Part shown: piece by piece, positions 14,476-22,116 of the stretch
Numbering within the stretch: position 1 is the stretch's first letter
Layout: each line of letters opens with the position of its first letter
Assembly: GCA_964628985.1 (NCBI GenBank)
Contig: CAZVNJ010000031.1
Span: 1-27,226 of the forward strand
DNA: 27,226 nucleotides
From: SURF-43 sp964628985
GTDB lineage: Bacteria; Chloroflexota; Dehalococcoidia; UBA2979
Reading direction: 5' to 3'
Notes under the pieces: generated by a model
Told to the model about the DNA's origin: nothing
The model's database searches: none
Seen by the model: only the letters and a program-made list of their open reading frames with translations
Program-made: the position numbers and the translations under genes

Positions 14476-17160
14476 CTATGCCCGGGCCGGATCGCCGCGT
14501 TCGGCATCGATGCCGAGCGCCGTCCGAGCGTCCGTAGCGACCCGTGCCGGGATGGTCTCGTCGCGCACCAGGGCGGCGAGCGCCGCGAAGGCGATGTGGT
14601 TGCGGTCAACCTCGAAGTGGTCGCGCAACTCCTCACGGGTCGCGCTGCGCCCGAAGCCGTCCGTCCCCAGCGAGACCAGGCGGCCCGGTACCCACTTGGC
14701 GACGCCGTCCGCCAGCACCTTCATGAAGTCGGTCGCCGCCACGACCGGCATCCCATCACCGAGGAGACTGGTGACGAAGGGCACGCGCGGCTCCGCCTCC
14801 GGATGCAGGAGGTTCCAGCGCTCGACCTCGAGGGCGTCACGCCGCAGTTCGGTGAATGAAGTTGCCGACCAGGCCTCCGAGGCGATGCCGAACTGCTCCG
14901 CGAGGGTCCGCTGGGCGTGCAGGACCTCGTTCATGATGGCGCCGGAGCCGACCAGGTGGACGCGCGGCGGTTCAGAAGTCCCGACCGGGCTGGCCGAGGA
15001 GAACCGGTAGAGCCCACGCAGGATGCCGTCGCGGACGCCATCGCCCTCGGGCATGGCCGGCTGACGGTAGTTCTCGTTCCCGACAGTGATGTAGGTGATT
15101 CCGTCCTCGTGTGCCTCCACCATGCGCCGGACGCCGTCTTGGAGGATCACCGCGATCTCGTAGGCGAACGCGGGGTCGTAGGCCTTCATGTTTGGCACCG
15201 CAGACGCGAGCAGATGGCTGTGGCCGTCCTGGTGCTGAAGTCCTTCGCCATTCAACGTAGTTCGGCCGGACGTCGCCCCGATCAGGAATCCGCGAGCGCG
15301 CGCATCGCCAGCCGCCCACACCAGGTCGCCGATACGTTGCATCCCAAACATTGAATAAAGGATGAAGAACGGGAGCATCGCGCGGCCGTGGTTCGCATAC
15401 GAGGTCCCGGCCGCGAGGAACGAGGAGAACGCGCCAGCCTCCGTGATCCCCTCTTCCAGGACCTGCCCGTCGGCGGTCTCCTTGTAGTAGATGAGGCTCT
15501 CACGGTCGACCGGTTCGTAGTTCTGGCCCTGGTGGGCGTAGATGCCGAATTCGCGGAAGAACGACTCCATCCCGAAGGTGCGGGCCTCGTCCGGGATCAC
15601 CGGCACAATCCGCTGGCCGAGGTCAGGCGTGCGCATCAACCCGGCCAGCATGCGCACGAAGGCCATCGTCGTGGACACCTCGCGTTCGCCCGATCCCTGG
15701 CTGAACTCAGCGAACACCGAGTCTGCTGGCAGCGGCAGCACCTCTTCGCGCACCACACGCTGCGGGAGGAAGCCGCCGAGCGCGCGCCGTCGCTCGAGCA
15801 GATAGCGCATCTCTCGCGAGTCTTCCGCGGGACGGTAGAGCGGGGCGCGCCCTACTTCCTCGTCTGAGAGCGGCAGCATGAAGCGGTCACGGAAGTAGAC
15901 GAGGTCGTCCTCGTCGAGGTGCTTCTGCTGGTGCGCGACGTTCCGCGCCTCGCCGGCGCTCCCGAGGCCGTAGCCCTTCACTGTGCGCGCGAGGATGACG
16001 GTGGGTGCCCCTCGATAGGTGGTCGCGGCGCGATAGGCGGCGTACACCTTTTCGTGATCGTGGCCGCCGAGGCGTAACTTCAGCAGGTCGTCGTCGGAGA
16101 GGTGGGCGACAAGCCGTGCGAGGCGCGGGTCCACACCCCAGAAGTGCTCGCGCGTGTAGGCGCCGCCTGCGACGGCGTACTTCTGGTACTCGCCGTCCAC
16201 CACCTGTCCCATGCGCTGGACCAGCAGGCCGTCCGTGTCACGTGCGAGCAAGGCGTCCCAGTCGCCGCCCCAGAGCACCTTCAGCACGTTCCAGCCAACG
16301 CCTCGGAAGACCGCCTCCAGTTCCTGGATGATCTGGCCGTTGCCACGCACAGGCCCGTCCAGGCGCTGGAGGTTGCAGTTCACGACGAAGATCAGGTTGT
16401 CCAGGCCCTCGCGGGCCGCGAGGGAGATCGCGCCCAATGACTCAGGTTCGTCCGTCTCGCCGTCGCCGAGGAAGCACCAGATCTTCCGGTCGCTGACCGG
16501 GATCAGCCCACGCTGCTCGAGGTAGCGCATGAAGCGCGCCTGGTAGATCGCCGTGATCGGTCCCAGTCCCATCGAGACGGTGGGGAACTGCCAGTACTCC
16601 GGCATCAGCCACGGATGGGGGTACGAGGACAGCCCGCCGCCCTCGGCGAACTCGCGCCGGAAGTTGCGCATCTCCTTCGCCGAGATGCGCCCTTCGAGGT
16701 ACGAGCGGGCGTAGATGCCGGGCGACGCGTGCCCCTGGATATAGAGCATGTCCGCTCCGCCGGGCGCGTCCGGGCCGCGCCAGAAGTGCTGGAAGCCCAC
16801 CTCGTACAGCACCGCCGCCGAGGCGTACGTCGAGATGTGCCCGCCGAGGCCGGCCGTGCGCCCATTCGCCTCGGTCACCATCGCCAGCGCGTTCCAGCGC
16901 ACAAGGCGGGTGATGCGTTGTTCGAGTTCCAGGTCGCCCGGATAGGGTGGTTGGTGCTCGGGTGGGATCGTGTTCACGTAGGGTGTGCGGGAGGTGACCG
17001 GAAGCGGGATGCCGGCACGCTGGGCGTCGATCTGCAGCGCCTGGAGCAGCCGGCTCGCGCGTGCGGCGCCCGAGGAGCGCACGACATCGCGCAGCGCCTC
17101 GGTCCACTCCCGCGTCTCGACCCAGTCCGGAGCGTCCGGTGCCGCTGCGTCTTCAGCCAC
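14476..17160 (-). CDS. aceE: Pyruvate dehydrogenase E1, homodimeric AceE type
   Basis: This 894-residue thiamine-diphosphate enzyme decarboxylates pyruvate and acetylates the E2 lipoyl group. The cofactor motif runs from GDGETDEPE (232-240) to NCNLQRLDGPVRGNG (from 261) and is very close to the E. coli AceE sequence as I recall it. Other AceE-like stretches are GHISTYASAAVLYEVGFQHF near 107 and SFFREFGIY in the second half. The protein is full length. The start is GTG 17160, with GGAGG a few bases upstream. It is the first gene of the operon E1-E2-E3 and lies divergent from lipB, across 59 bases. This single-chain E1 differs from the alpha/beta type common in Gram-positive bacteria. Confidence 0.96.
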   Translation of the reverse strand: MAEDAAAPDAPDWVETREWTEALRDVVRSSGAARASRLLQALQIDAQRAGIPLPVTSRTPYVNTIPPEHQPPYPGDLELEQRITRLVRWNALAMVTEANGRTAGLGGHISTYASAAVLYEVGFQHFWRGPDAPGGADMLYIQGHASPGIYARSYLEGRISAKEMRNFRREFAEGGGLSSYPHPWLMPEYWQFPTVSMGLGPITAIYQARFMRYLEQRGLIPVSDRKIWCFLGDGETDEPESLGAISLAAREGLDNLIFVVNCNLQRLDGPVRGNGQIIQELEAVFRGVGWNVLKVLWGGDWDALLARDTDGLLVQRMGQVVDGEYQKYAVAGGAYTREHFWGVDPRLARLVAHLSDDDLLKLRLGGHDHEKVYAAYRAATTYRGAPTVILARTVKGYGLGSAGEARNVAHQQKHLDEDDLVYFRDRFMLPLSDEEVGRAPLYRPAEDSREMRYLLERRRALGGFLPQRVVREEVLPLPADSVFAEFSQGSGEREVSTTMAFVRMLAGLMRTPDLGQRIVPVIPDEARTFGMESFFREFGIYAHQGQNYEPVDRESLIYYKETADGQVLEEGITEAGAFSSFLAAGTSYANHGRAMLPFFILYSMFGMQRIGDLVWAAGDARARGFLIGATSGRTTLNGEGLQHQDGHSHLLASAVPNMKAYDPAFAYEIAVILQDGVRRMVEAHEDGITYITVGNENYRQPAMPEGDGVRDGILRGLYRFSSASPVGTSEPPRVHLVGSGAIMNEVLHAQRTLAEQFGIASEAWSATSFTELRRDALEVERWNLLHPEAEPRVPFVTSLLGDGMPVVAATDFMKVLADGVAKWVPGRLVSLGTDGFGRSATREELRDHFEVDRNHIAFAALAALVRDETIPARVATDARTALGIDAERGDPARA

Positions 17161-17207
17161 GCGCCCCTCCGTCCCGTCCCATCGAGGGTACCGCAGACCG
17201 CGCGGGG

Positions 17208-17213
17208 TAGACT
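17208..17213 (+). promoter_or_regulatory. -10 element for leaderless lipB
   Basis: TAGACT ends exactly six bases before the lipB ATG, so transcription would begin at or near the A of the start codon. There is no Shine-Dalgarno before lipB, which supports leaderless translation. No clear -35 is visible. Confidence 0.5.
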
Positions 17214-17219
17214 GGGGTT

Positions 17220-17885
17220 ATGGACGGGACGAGTCCGGTTGATCTCTGGCTTGCTGCAGCGGGCGAGCCCGTGCCTTACCCAGCGGGGCTGGTATGGATG
17301 CGGACCCGCTCCGAGGCGCTCCGAGACGGCGGCAACGAGGCGGTCGCGCTGCTGGAGCACGTCCCGGTCTATAGCGTCGGTGCGCGCAGGGGCCGGCATT
17401 CCCTGCGTGTGCAGCCCGAGGACCTCGCTGCCCCCCTCGTCGAAACAGACCGTGGTGGGGACGTCACCTGGCACGGGCCCGGCCAGCTCGTCCTCTACCC
17501 CGTGCTCGACCTCCGCGCACGGGATCTGCGGGCTGGCGACTACGTCCGTGCCCTCGAAAACGTCGCCATCGAGACGCTTCGCGGCTGGGACATCGATGGC
17601 GTCCGCGTGGCTGGGCGGCCGGGGGTATGGGTGGCGGGTGCCAAGATCGCAGCCGTCGGCGTCCGAATCGATCGAGGCATCACTCGCCACGGCCTCGCGC
17701 TCAACGTCTCGCCGGACCTGGGCTGGTTCGACGCGATCGTGCCGTGTGGCATCGAGGACGCTGACGTCACTTCGATGACGCGCGTGCTCGGTATGGCGCC
17801 CGCCCTTGCTGCGGTCGCTGACTCGATGCTGCAGGCGTTCGGGCAGACGTTCGACGTCACACTGCTTGAGGCAGTGCCGGCATGA
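17220..17885 (+). CDS. lipB: Octanoyl-ACP:protein octanoyltransferase LipB
   Basis: This 221-residue enzyme moves octanoyl from acyl carrier protein to lipoyl-domain lysines, the first step of lipoate synthesis. The signature RGGDVTWHGPGQ is at 78-89. The catalytic lysine is K142 in AGAKIAAVGV. The acyl-accepting cysteine is C176 in AIVPCGI. The GLALNVSPDLGWF stretch is also typical. It lacks a Shine-Dalgarno and appears leaderless. Its stop overlaps the lipA start by 4 bases (ATGA). It is divergent from the PDH operon, whose E2 K42 is its likely target. Confidence 0.95.
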   Translation: MDGTSPVDLWLAAAGEPVPYPAGLVWMRTRSEALRDGGNEAVALLEHVPVYSVGARRGRHSLRVQPEDLAAPLVETDRGGDVTWHGPGQLVLYPVLDLRARDLRAGDYVRALENVAIETLRGWDIDGVRVAGRPGVWVAGAKIAAVGVRIDRGITRHGLALNVSPDLGWFDAIVPCGIEDADVTSMTRVLGMAPALAAVADSMLQAFGQTFDVTLLEAVPA

Positions 17886-18763
17886 CGTCAGTGCACGAGA
17901 CGCGACGGGAGCCGAAGCCGCCATGGTTCAAGGCGCCCTTCCCCGCAGGCGAGCGCTTCGGGCACATCAAAGATCTCCTGCACGCGCAGTCGCTACATAC
18001 GGTCTGCGAGGAAGCGCGCTGCCCGAACATCGGCGAGTGCTTCAACGCCGGCACCGCCACGTTCATGATCCTGGGAGACACCTGTACGCGCGCATGCGGC
18101 TACTGTGCCGTGAAGAGCGGACGGCCCCAGCCCGGTGTGGACTTGCTGGAGCCGGTGCGGCTGGCGCAGACAGTGGCCACGCTGGGGCTCGACTACGCCG
18201 TCATCACCTCGGTGAACCGGGACGACCTCGAAGACGGTGGAGCCTCGATCTTCGCCGCATGCATCCGCGCGGTACGGCACGCCCGCCCCGGCTGCCAGGT
18301 CGAGGTGCTGGTCCCGGACTTCATGGGCAACGTCGAGGCACTCCGCACGGTCCTCGAAGCGGGCCCCGTCGTGCTCAACCACAACACGGAGACCGTGCCA
18401 CGGCTCTACCGAGGGGTCCGCTCGAAGGGGGACTACCCTCGCACGCTGGACGTCTTCCGGCACGCGCGTGAGATCGCCCCGGACGTGCCGCGGAAGACGG
18501 GGATCATGCTCGGCCTCGGGGAGACGGCCGAGGAATTAGAAGCGGTCTTTGCCGACCTGCGCGAGGCTGGCGTGACCCTGCTCACGCTGGGCCAGTACCT
18601 CCGACCGACGCCCAAGCACTTGTCTGTGGTCGAATACGTGCACCCGGAGGAGTTCGCCCGGCTACGCGAGGTGGCACTCGGCCTCGGCTTCCACCACGTT
18701 GAATCCGGGCCGCTCGTCCGCTCCTCGTACCACGCCAGAGCGCAGGCCTCGGCGGCTCACTAG
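17882..18763 (+). CDS. lipA: Lipoyl synthase LipA
   Basis: This 293-residue radical-SAM enzyme inserts two sulfurs into protein-bound octanoyl groups. Both iron-sulfur sites are complete: the auxiliary cluster motif C42-x4-C47-x5-C53 (CEEARCPNIGEC) and the radical SAM motif C68-x3-C72-x2-C75 (CTRACGYC). The C-terminal RSSYHA supplies the conserved serine of the auxiliary cluster. ITSVNRDDLEDGGA and HNTETVPRLY are family hallmarks. It is coupled to lipB by overlap. The pair next to aceE-aceF-lpdA gives the cell a self-contained lipoylation and PDH module. Confidence 0.97.
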   Translation: MTSVHETRREPKPPWFKAPFPAGERFGHIKDLLHAQSLHTVCEEARCPNIGECFNAGTATFMILGDTCTRACGYCAVKSGRPQPGVDLLEPVRLAQTVATLGLDYAVITSVNRDDLEDGGASIFAACIRAVRHARPGCQVEVLVPDFMGNVEALRTVLEAGPVVLNHNTETVPRLYRGVRSKGDYPRTLDVFRHAREIAPDVPRKTGIMLGLGETAEELEAVFADLREAGVTLLTLGQYLRPTPKHLSVVEYVHPEEFARLREVALGLGFHHVESGPLVRSSYHARAQASAAH

Positions 18764-18821
18764 AACGCTCCGAGGTTCGCTCCCGGGAGAACGGTTGGCG
18801 TGCGCCTACTGAGGTCGCGCG

Positions 18822-18827
18822 TACCAT
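18822..18827 (+). promoter_or_regulatory. -10 element for leaderless MFS gene
   Basis: TACCAT ends six bases before ATG 18834, the same spacing as at lipB. No Shine-Dalgarno precedes the gene. A TTGGCG at 18795-18800 is 21 bases away, too far for a standard -35. Confidence 0.4.
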
Positions 18828-18833
18828 CGCCGG

Positions 18834-20132
18834 ATGCTGCGTCGCGCGCTGCCAGGTGTCTACGAGGGCTGGATCGTCGTCGGTTCGGCGGCCTGCGTTG
18901 TCCTGCTCATCGGCGCCTCCTTCTTCTATGGCTTCGGCACCATCTTCAACGAGGTCATCGACGAATTCGGCTGGAGCGTCGCTGCCACCTCGCTCGCGTT
19001 CTCGCTGCGCTCGGAGGTGGGCGGCATCGCGGCGCCCTTCATCGGGGCGCTGATCGACCGGCTGGGGGCGCAGAAGGTCGCGCTCGGCGGCGTGGTGATC
19101 AGTGCGTTCGGCGTGCTCCTGATGAGCGAGATCCAGGCGATCTGGCACTTCTATGCGGTGATGATGGTGATCGCCATCGGCTCGTCAGCGGCTGGGGGTT
19201 CGGTCGGCCTCGTCGCGATCGCGTCATGGTTCGAGGCGCGACGTGCCTTCGCGATGTCGATCATGACGCTGGGTGGCGGCGTGGGCGGCCTGCTGGTCGT
19301 GGCGATCGCGGCGCTTGTCGAGCAGTTCGGCTGGCGCGGCGCCCTCCGCGCGCTCGCCGTGATCATGCTCACGGTGGGCATCGCCTTCGCCGTGAACATC
19401 CGGACACGGCCTGAGGGCCATCCCCAGCCGATCGACGGCTACCGCGCCAGAGAGGACGGCACCGTCGTCCCACCGGCCGCGCGCTGGGGCATGACCCTGA
19501 AGGAGACCATGCGCACGCGCGCGTTCCTCTTCATGTCGCTGGGAATGGTGCTGCTGAACTTCAGTACCACCGCCGTGGTCATCCACCAGATCCCCTACCT
19601 CGAGCGGGAGATGGGTGTCTCGAAAGCAGTCGCCGGGTCGAGCGTCGCGCTGTTCACAGTCGCGTCCATCGTCGGAAGGCTGGGTGGCGGCTACCTTGCG
19701 GACCGGTTCTCGAAGCGGCTGATCGTGGTGGTGTCCTGCCTGTTCGTCCTCGCGGGCATGCCGGTGCTGGCCTTCGCGGACTCGTATTTCACAGCGACCG
19801 TCGGCCTGCTCATCATCGCTCCGGGCTTTGGCGGCACGATCCCGGTCCGCCCAGCGATGCTGGCCGACTACTTCGGCACCAGGTTCTTCGGCACGATCAA
19901 CGGCACGATCTCACTCGTCACGACGACGGGAGGAGCCCTCGGTCCGTGGGTAGTCGGTTGGCTAGTCGACGAGACTGGCCACTACCACGCGGGTTGGCTC
20001 GTCTCGATGGCGATCACCGCGGCAGCCATCCCTTTCTTCCTGCTCGCTGCCCCCCCGAGCCTGGACCAGCGCCGCGCCGCCGGGCGTGCAGATGGGCCGG
20101 GGGATGCCCGGCCCATCGTGGAGGCGCACTAG
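18834..20132 (+). CDS. Major facilitator superfamily transporter, possibly monocarboxylate type
   Basis: This 432-residue protein has about 12 hydrophobic helices in two halves with a central cytoplasmic loop at ~190-225. The MFS motif A is seen in GALIDRLGAQKV (~63-74) and repeated as GGYLADRFSKR after the loop. The N-terminus (YEGWIVVGSAACVVLLIGAS) and FFYGFGTIFNEVIDEFGWS resemble the oxalate/formate and monocarboxylate carrier group, so an organic acid is a reasonable substrate guess. It stands alone in its own transcript, with a probable leaderless start. A perfect 11-bp hairpin lies inside its last codons. Confidence 0.85.
   Translation: MLRRALPGVYEGWIVVGSAACVVLLIGASFFYGFGTIFNEVIDEFGWSVAATSLAFSLRSEVGGIAAPFIGALIDRLGAQKVALGGVVISAFGVLLMSEIQAIWHFYAVMMVIAIGSSAAGGSVGLVAIASWFEARRAFAMSIMTLGGGVGGLLVVAIAALVEQFGWRGALRALAVIMLTVGIAFAVNIRTRPEGHPQPIDGYRAREDGTVVPPAARWGMTLKETMRTRAFLFMSLGMVLLNFSTTAVVIHQIPYLEREMGVSKAVAGSSVALFTVASIVGRLGGGYLADRFSKRLIVVVSCLFVLAGMPVLAFADSYFTATVGLLIIAPGFGGTIPVRPAMLADYFGTRFFGTINGTISLVTTTGGALGPWVVGWLVDETGHYHAGWLVSMAITAAAIPFFLLAAPPSLDQRRAAGRADGPGDARPIVEAH
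20091..20117 (+). terminator. Hairpin inside the 3' end of the MFS gene
   Basis: GATGGGCCGGG (20091-20101) and CCCGGCCCATC (20107-20117) form a perfect 11-bp stem with a 5-base loop. It ends 15 bases before the end of the MFS stop codon at 20132. There is no T-run. It may terminate or stabilise the transcript, and it separates this gene from the convergent VOC gene. Confidence 0.55.
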
Positions 20133-20154
20133 GCGCCGCGCGGACTCCGAGGCG

Positions 20155-20568
20155 TTACGACCGCTTCGGGAAGATCTCCATCAGTACAAAGTTCGAGGAC
20201 GTCGGGTGCACCCAGATGTTCCCGCTCGCCGGGTTGCCGTTGATCCGCCCGCCGTTCGAGGTCACCTGCTCCGCGAAGGCCGGGACGTCGTCGCAGTCGT
20301 ACGCGAGGAGGTAGATGCCCTCGCCGTGAGGGTTGAACGGGTTGACCCGCTCGAGCATCAACTTGGCGATGGGGCCCTCGGCGTCTGGGCAGATCAGGTG
20401 GCACATCACCTTCCCGTCGAAGCCCATCGGCTGGAAGTTGAACTTGCCGATGTTGTTGTAGGCGCGTTCGCCCACCTTGGACATGCCGAAGCGCGTCTCG
20501 TACTGCTCGATGGCGCTGTCCAGGTCGTGGACGGCGACGGTGTAGTGCTTGAAGGTGATGTTGCTCAC
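20155..20568 (-). CDS. VOC-family protein resembling methylmalonyl-CoA epimerase
   Basis: This 137-residue protein is a small vicinal-oxygen-chelate protein. Its layout resembles methylmalonyl/ethylmalonyl-CoA epimerase: KHYTVAVHDLDSAIEQYETRF at the start, GPIAKLMLERVNPF mid-protein, and HGEGIYLLAYDCDDV followed by WVHPTSSNFVLMEIFP. H8 and E131 fit metal ligands. The His of the usual GEGIHH motif is Tyr/Leu here, although H81 lies just before it. Epimerase activity is therefore a hypothesis. GTG 20568 is chosen over a longer frame because AAGGGA sits upstream and the VOC fold begins at residue 4. It lies near mch and mcd, whose pathway uses such an epimerase. Confidence 0.75.
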   Translation of the reverse strand: MSNITFKHYTVAVHDLDSAIEQYETRFGMSKVGERAYNNIGKFNFQPMGFDGKVMCHLICPDAEGPIAKLMLERVNPFNPHGEGIYLLAYDCDDVPAFAEQVTSNGGRINGNPASGNIWVHPTSSNFVLMEIFPKRS

Positions 20569-20570
20569 TG

Positions 20571-20605
20571 GGGGTCCCTTCCGGTCGTGCGCCGCGCAGA
20601 CTAGC
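20571..20605 (-). promoter_or_regulatory. Promoter-leader module of the VOC gene
   Basis: On the minus strand, GCTAGTCT (20605-20598, -10 core TAGTCT) is followed after 16 bases by GAAGGGACCCC (20581-20571), which includes the ribosome site. The same arrangement with the same 16-base spacing precedes the coaE-like gene at 25233-25198. Confidence 0.5.
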
Positions 20606-20632
20606 ACCCGCCGAGGCGGGGCGTCCGCTGGG

Positions 20633-20875
20633 CTACTCGGCACCGCCAAACAGGGGGCCGCCCTTGTCAATCACGGCACCGGAGCCGTCCGCCGCGAAGA
20701 ACGTGGGCCGCTCTTCGCAATATACCTCGGACTCGCACTTGTTGAAGGAGAAGACCGGCGTCTCGCCTCGATGCTCGTAATGCAGGTGCCATGTCCCGAT
20801 GACGAGGTTGTCCCGTCCCTTCGCGACCTCGGCCTGGAGCACCTCGATGAGCGCCTGCAGTTCCTTCAGTCCCAT
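20633..20875 (-). CDS. Small hypothetical protein (80 residues)
   Basis: I do not recognise this protein. It starts with an amphipathic helix (MGLKELQALIEVLQAEVAKG). A probable beta-rich part follows with GTWHLHYEHRGETPVF, two cysteines (CESEVYC) and the ending KGGPLFGG. No signal peptide or membrane helix is present, so it is likely cytoplasmic. Coding is supported by GAGGGGG six bases before ATG 20875, by a TAGACT -10 element upstream at 20919-20914, and by non-repetitive composition. It lies between the VOC gene (65 bases downstream) and the divergent mch. A metal- or ligand-binding role for its His and Cys residues is possible but unsupported. Confidence 0.65.
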   Translation of the reverse strand: MGLKELQALIEVLQAEVAKGRDNLVIGTWHLHYEHRGETPVFSFNKCESEVYCEERPTFFAADGSGAVIDKGGPLFGGAE

Positions 20876-20913
20876 CCGAAGCCCCCTCGCCCGAGTCGAT
20901 CGCGTTCAGTCCG

Positions 20914-20919
20914 AGTCTA
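20914..20919 (-). promoter_or_regulatory. -10 element for the 80-residue protein gene
   Basis: The minus strand reads TAGACT here, identical to the lipB -10 hexamer, with the Shine-Dalgarno about 25 bases downstream. No clear -35 is seen. Confidence 0.4.
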
Positions 20920-20963
20920 ACCCCCGTGCGGGACGGTCGGCTGTCCCAACGGGCCTGCGCACC

Positions 20964-20969
20964 TAGAAT
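20964..20969 (+). promoter_or_regulatory. -10 element for the mch-mcd operon
   Basis: TAGAAT lies 24 bases before the mch TTG start. A GGGAGG ribosome site (20983-20988) lies between. An ATG at 20974 is out of frame with mch and is not the start. Confidence 0.45.
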
Positions 20970-20993
20970 GGAGATGCGAGCGGGGAGGGCCTG

Positions 20994-22070
20994 TTGGCGG
21001 CCAGCAAGTCAATCACGGGCAACTACTTCGAGGACCTCACACCGGGGCGCGAACTCGTCCACGCCGTCCCCCGGACGGTGACCGAGGGCGATCAGGCGCT
21101 GTACATCGCGCTTACCGCCAACCGCTACCCGCTCGCCTGTGACGCCGAGTTCGCGCGCAGCCTCGGCTTCCGGCGCGAGGTGGTGGACGACCTGCTGGTG
21201 TTTCACACCGTCTTCGGGAAGTCCGTGCCGGACGTTTCGCTCAACGCGATCGCGAACCTCGGCTATGCCGACGTGCGCTTCGGCGTGCCGGTCTACCCAG
21301 GCGACACCATCACCGCAACGAGCAAGGTGATCGGCTGGCGCGAGTCCTCCACCGGCGATACCGGAGTGACCTGGGTGCACACGACCGGCCGCAACCAGCA
21401 TGGCGACGAGGTGCTCTCGTTTATCCGCTGGGTGCTCATGGACAAGCGCGACAAGGGGTCGAACTCCGGCGTGGACGACGCTCCGAAGACCCCCACCGCC
21501 GTGGACCCGGAGCACTTCCACATCCCGCCCGACCTCGACCTCTCTCGCTTCGACCCCGCGGTAACCGGAGGACGCGCGTGGTGGGAGGACTACGAGCCCG
21601 GCGAGCGCATCCACCACGTCGAGGGCGTCGCGATCGAGGAGGCGGAGCACCAGATGGCGGCGCGCCTCTATCAGAACATCGCGCGCGCCCACTTCAACGC
21701 GCACGCGCTGAAGGGGTCACGTTTCGGGAAGCGCGTGATCTACGGCGGGCACATCATCTCGATGGCGCGCTCGCTCTCATTCAACGGCCTCGAGAACGTC
21801 GTGCGGATTCTCGCGTTCAACGGCGGGACGCACAGCAACCCCACCTTCGCGGGGGACACGGTCTTCGCGTGGACGGACGTGCTGGAGCGTATCGACCTCG
21901 GACGCCCCGACTGCGGGGCGTTGCGCCTGCGCCTCGTCGGCGTGAAGAACAGCGACCCGAGGACAGAAGAACAGCCCTTCAAGGTCGCCGACGACCAGGG
22001 TCGCGAGCGATACCACCCGAACGTCGTGCTTGACCTCGACTACACCGTACTGATCCCGCGCCGTCGGTAG
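20994..22070 (+). CDS. mch: Mesaconyl-CoA hydratase (double MaoC hot-dog dehydratase)
   Basis: This 358-residue enzyme is predicted to hydrate mesaconyl-CoA to beta-methylmalyl-CoA. It has two MaoC-like hot-dog domains, at ~8-150 and ~195-350. Stretches that I recall as nearly shared with Rhodobacter Mch are LLVFHTVFGKSVPDVSLNAI (68-87) and YGGHIISMARSLSFNG (250-265). GVAIEEAEHQMAARLYQNIA (211-230) is another. The start is TTG 20994 with GGGAGG five bases upstream. It shares an apparent operon with the (2S)-methylsuccinyl-CoA dehydrogenase gene 46 bases downstream, whose product feeds it. Mch also occurs in the 3-hydroxypropionate bicycle, but its Mcd neighbour favours the ethylmalonyl-CoA pathway. 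Family assignment is strong; substrate is inferred from similarity and context. Confidence 0.87.
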   Translation: MAASKSITGNYFEDLTPGRELVHAVPRTVTEGDQALYIALTANRYPLACDAEFARSLGFRREVVDDLLVFHTVFGKSVPDVSLNAIANLGYADVRFGVPVYPGDTITATSKVIGWRESSTGDTGVTWVHTTGRNQHGDEVLSFIRWVLMDKRDKGSNSGVDDAPKTPTAVDPEHFHIPPDLDLSRFDPAVTGGRAWWEDYEPGERIHHVEGVAIEEAEHQMAARLYQNIARAHFNAHALKGSRFGKRVIYGGHIISMARSLSFNGLENVVRILAFNGGTHSNPTFAGDTVFAWTDVLERIDLGRPDCGALRLRLVGVKNSDPRTEEQPFKVADDQGRERYHPNVVLDLDYTVLIPRRR

Positions 22071-22079
22071 ACGGATACG

Positions 22080-22098
22080 GCCCGAGGATCCCTCGGGC
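22080..22098 (+). promoter_or_regulatory. Intercistronic hairpin between mch and mcd
   Basis: GCCCGAGG (22080-22087) pairs perfectly with CCTCGGGC (22091-22098) across a 3-base loop, 18 bases before the mcd start. With no T-run it is more likely a processing or attenuation element than a full terminator. Confidence 0.5.
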
Positions 22099-22116
22099 GT
22101 CACGAAGGGCCTCGAA

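Noticed and set aside
13507..14859. Long plus-strand open frames opposite aceF, aceE and lpdA
   Set aside because: They are antisense shadows caused by high GC; the minus-strand frames contain complete catalytic motifs.
18780..18789. CTCCCGGGAG palindrome after lipA as a terminator
   Set aside because: The 10-base palindrome has no room for a loop without breaking its stem and no T-run follows.
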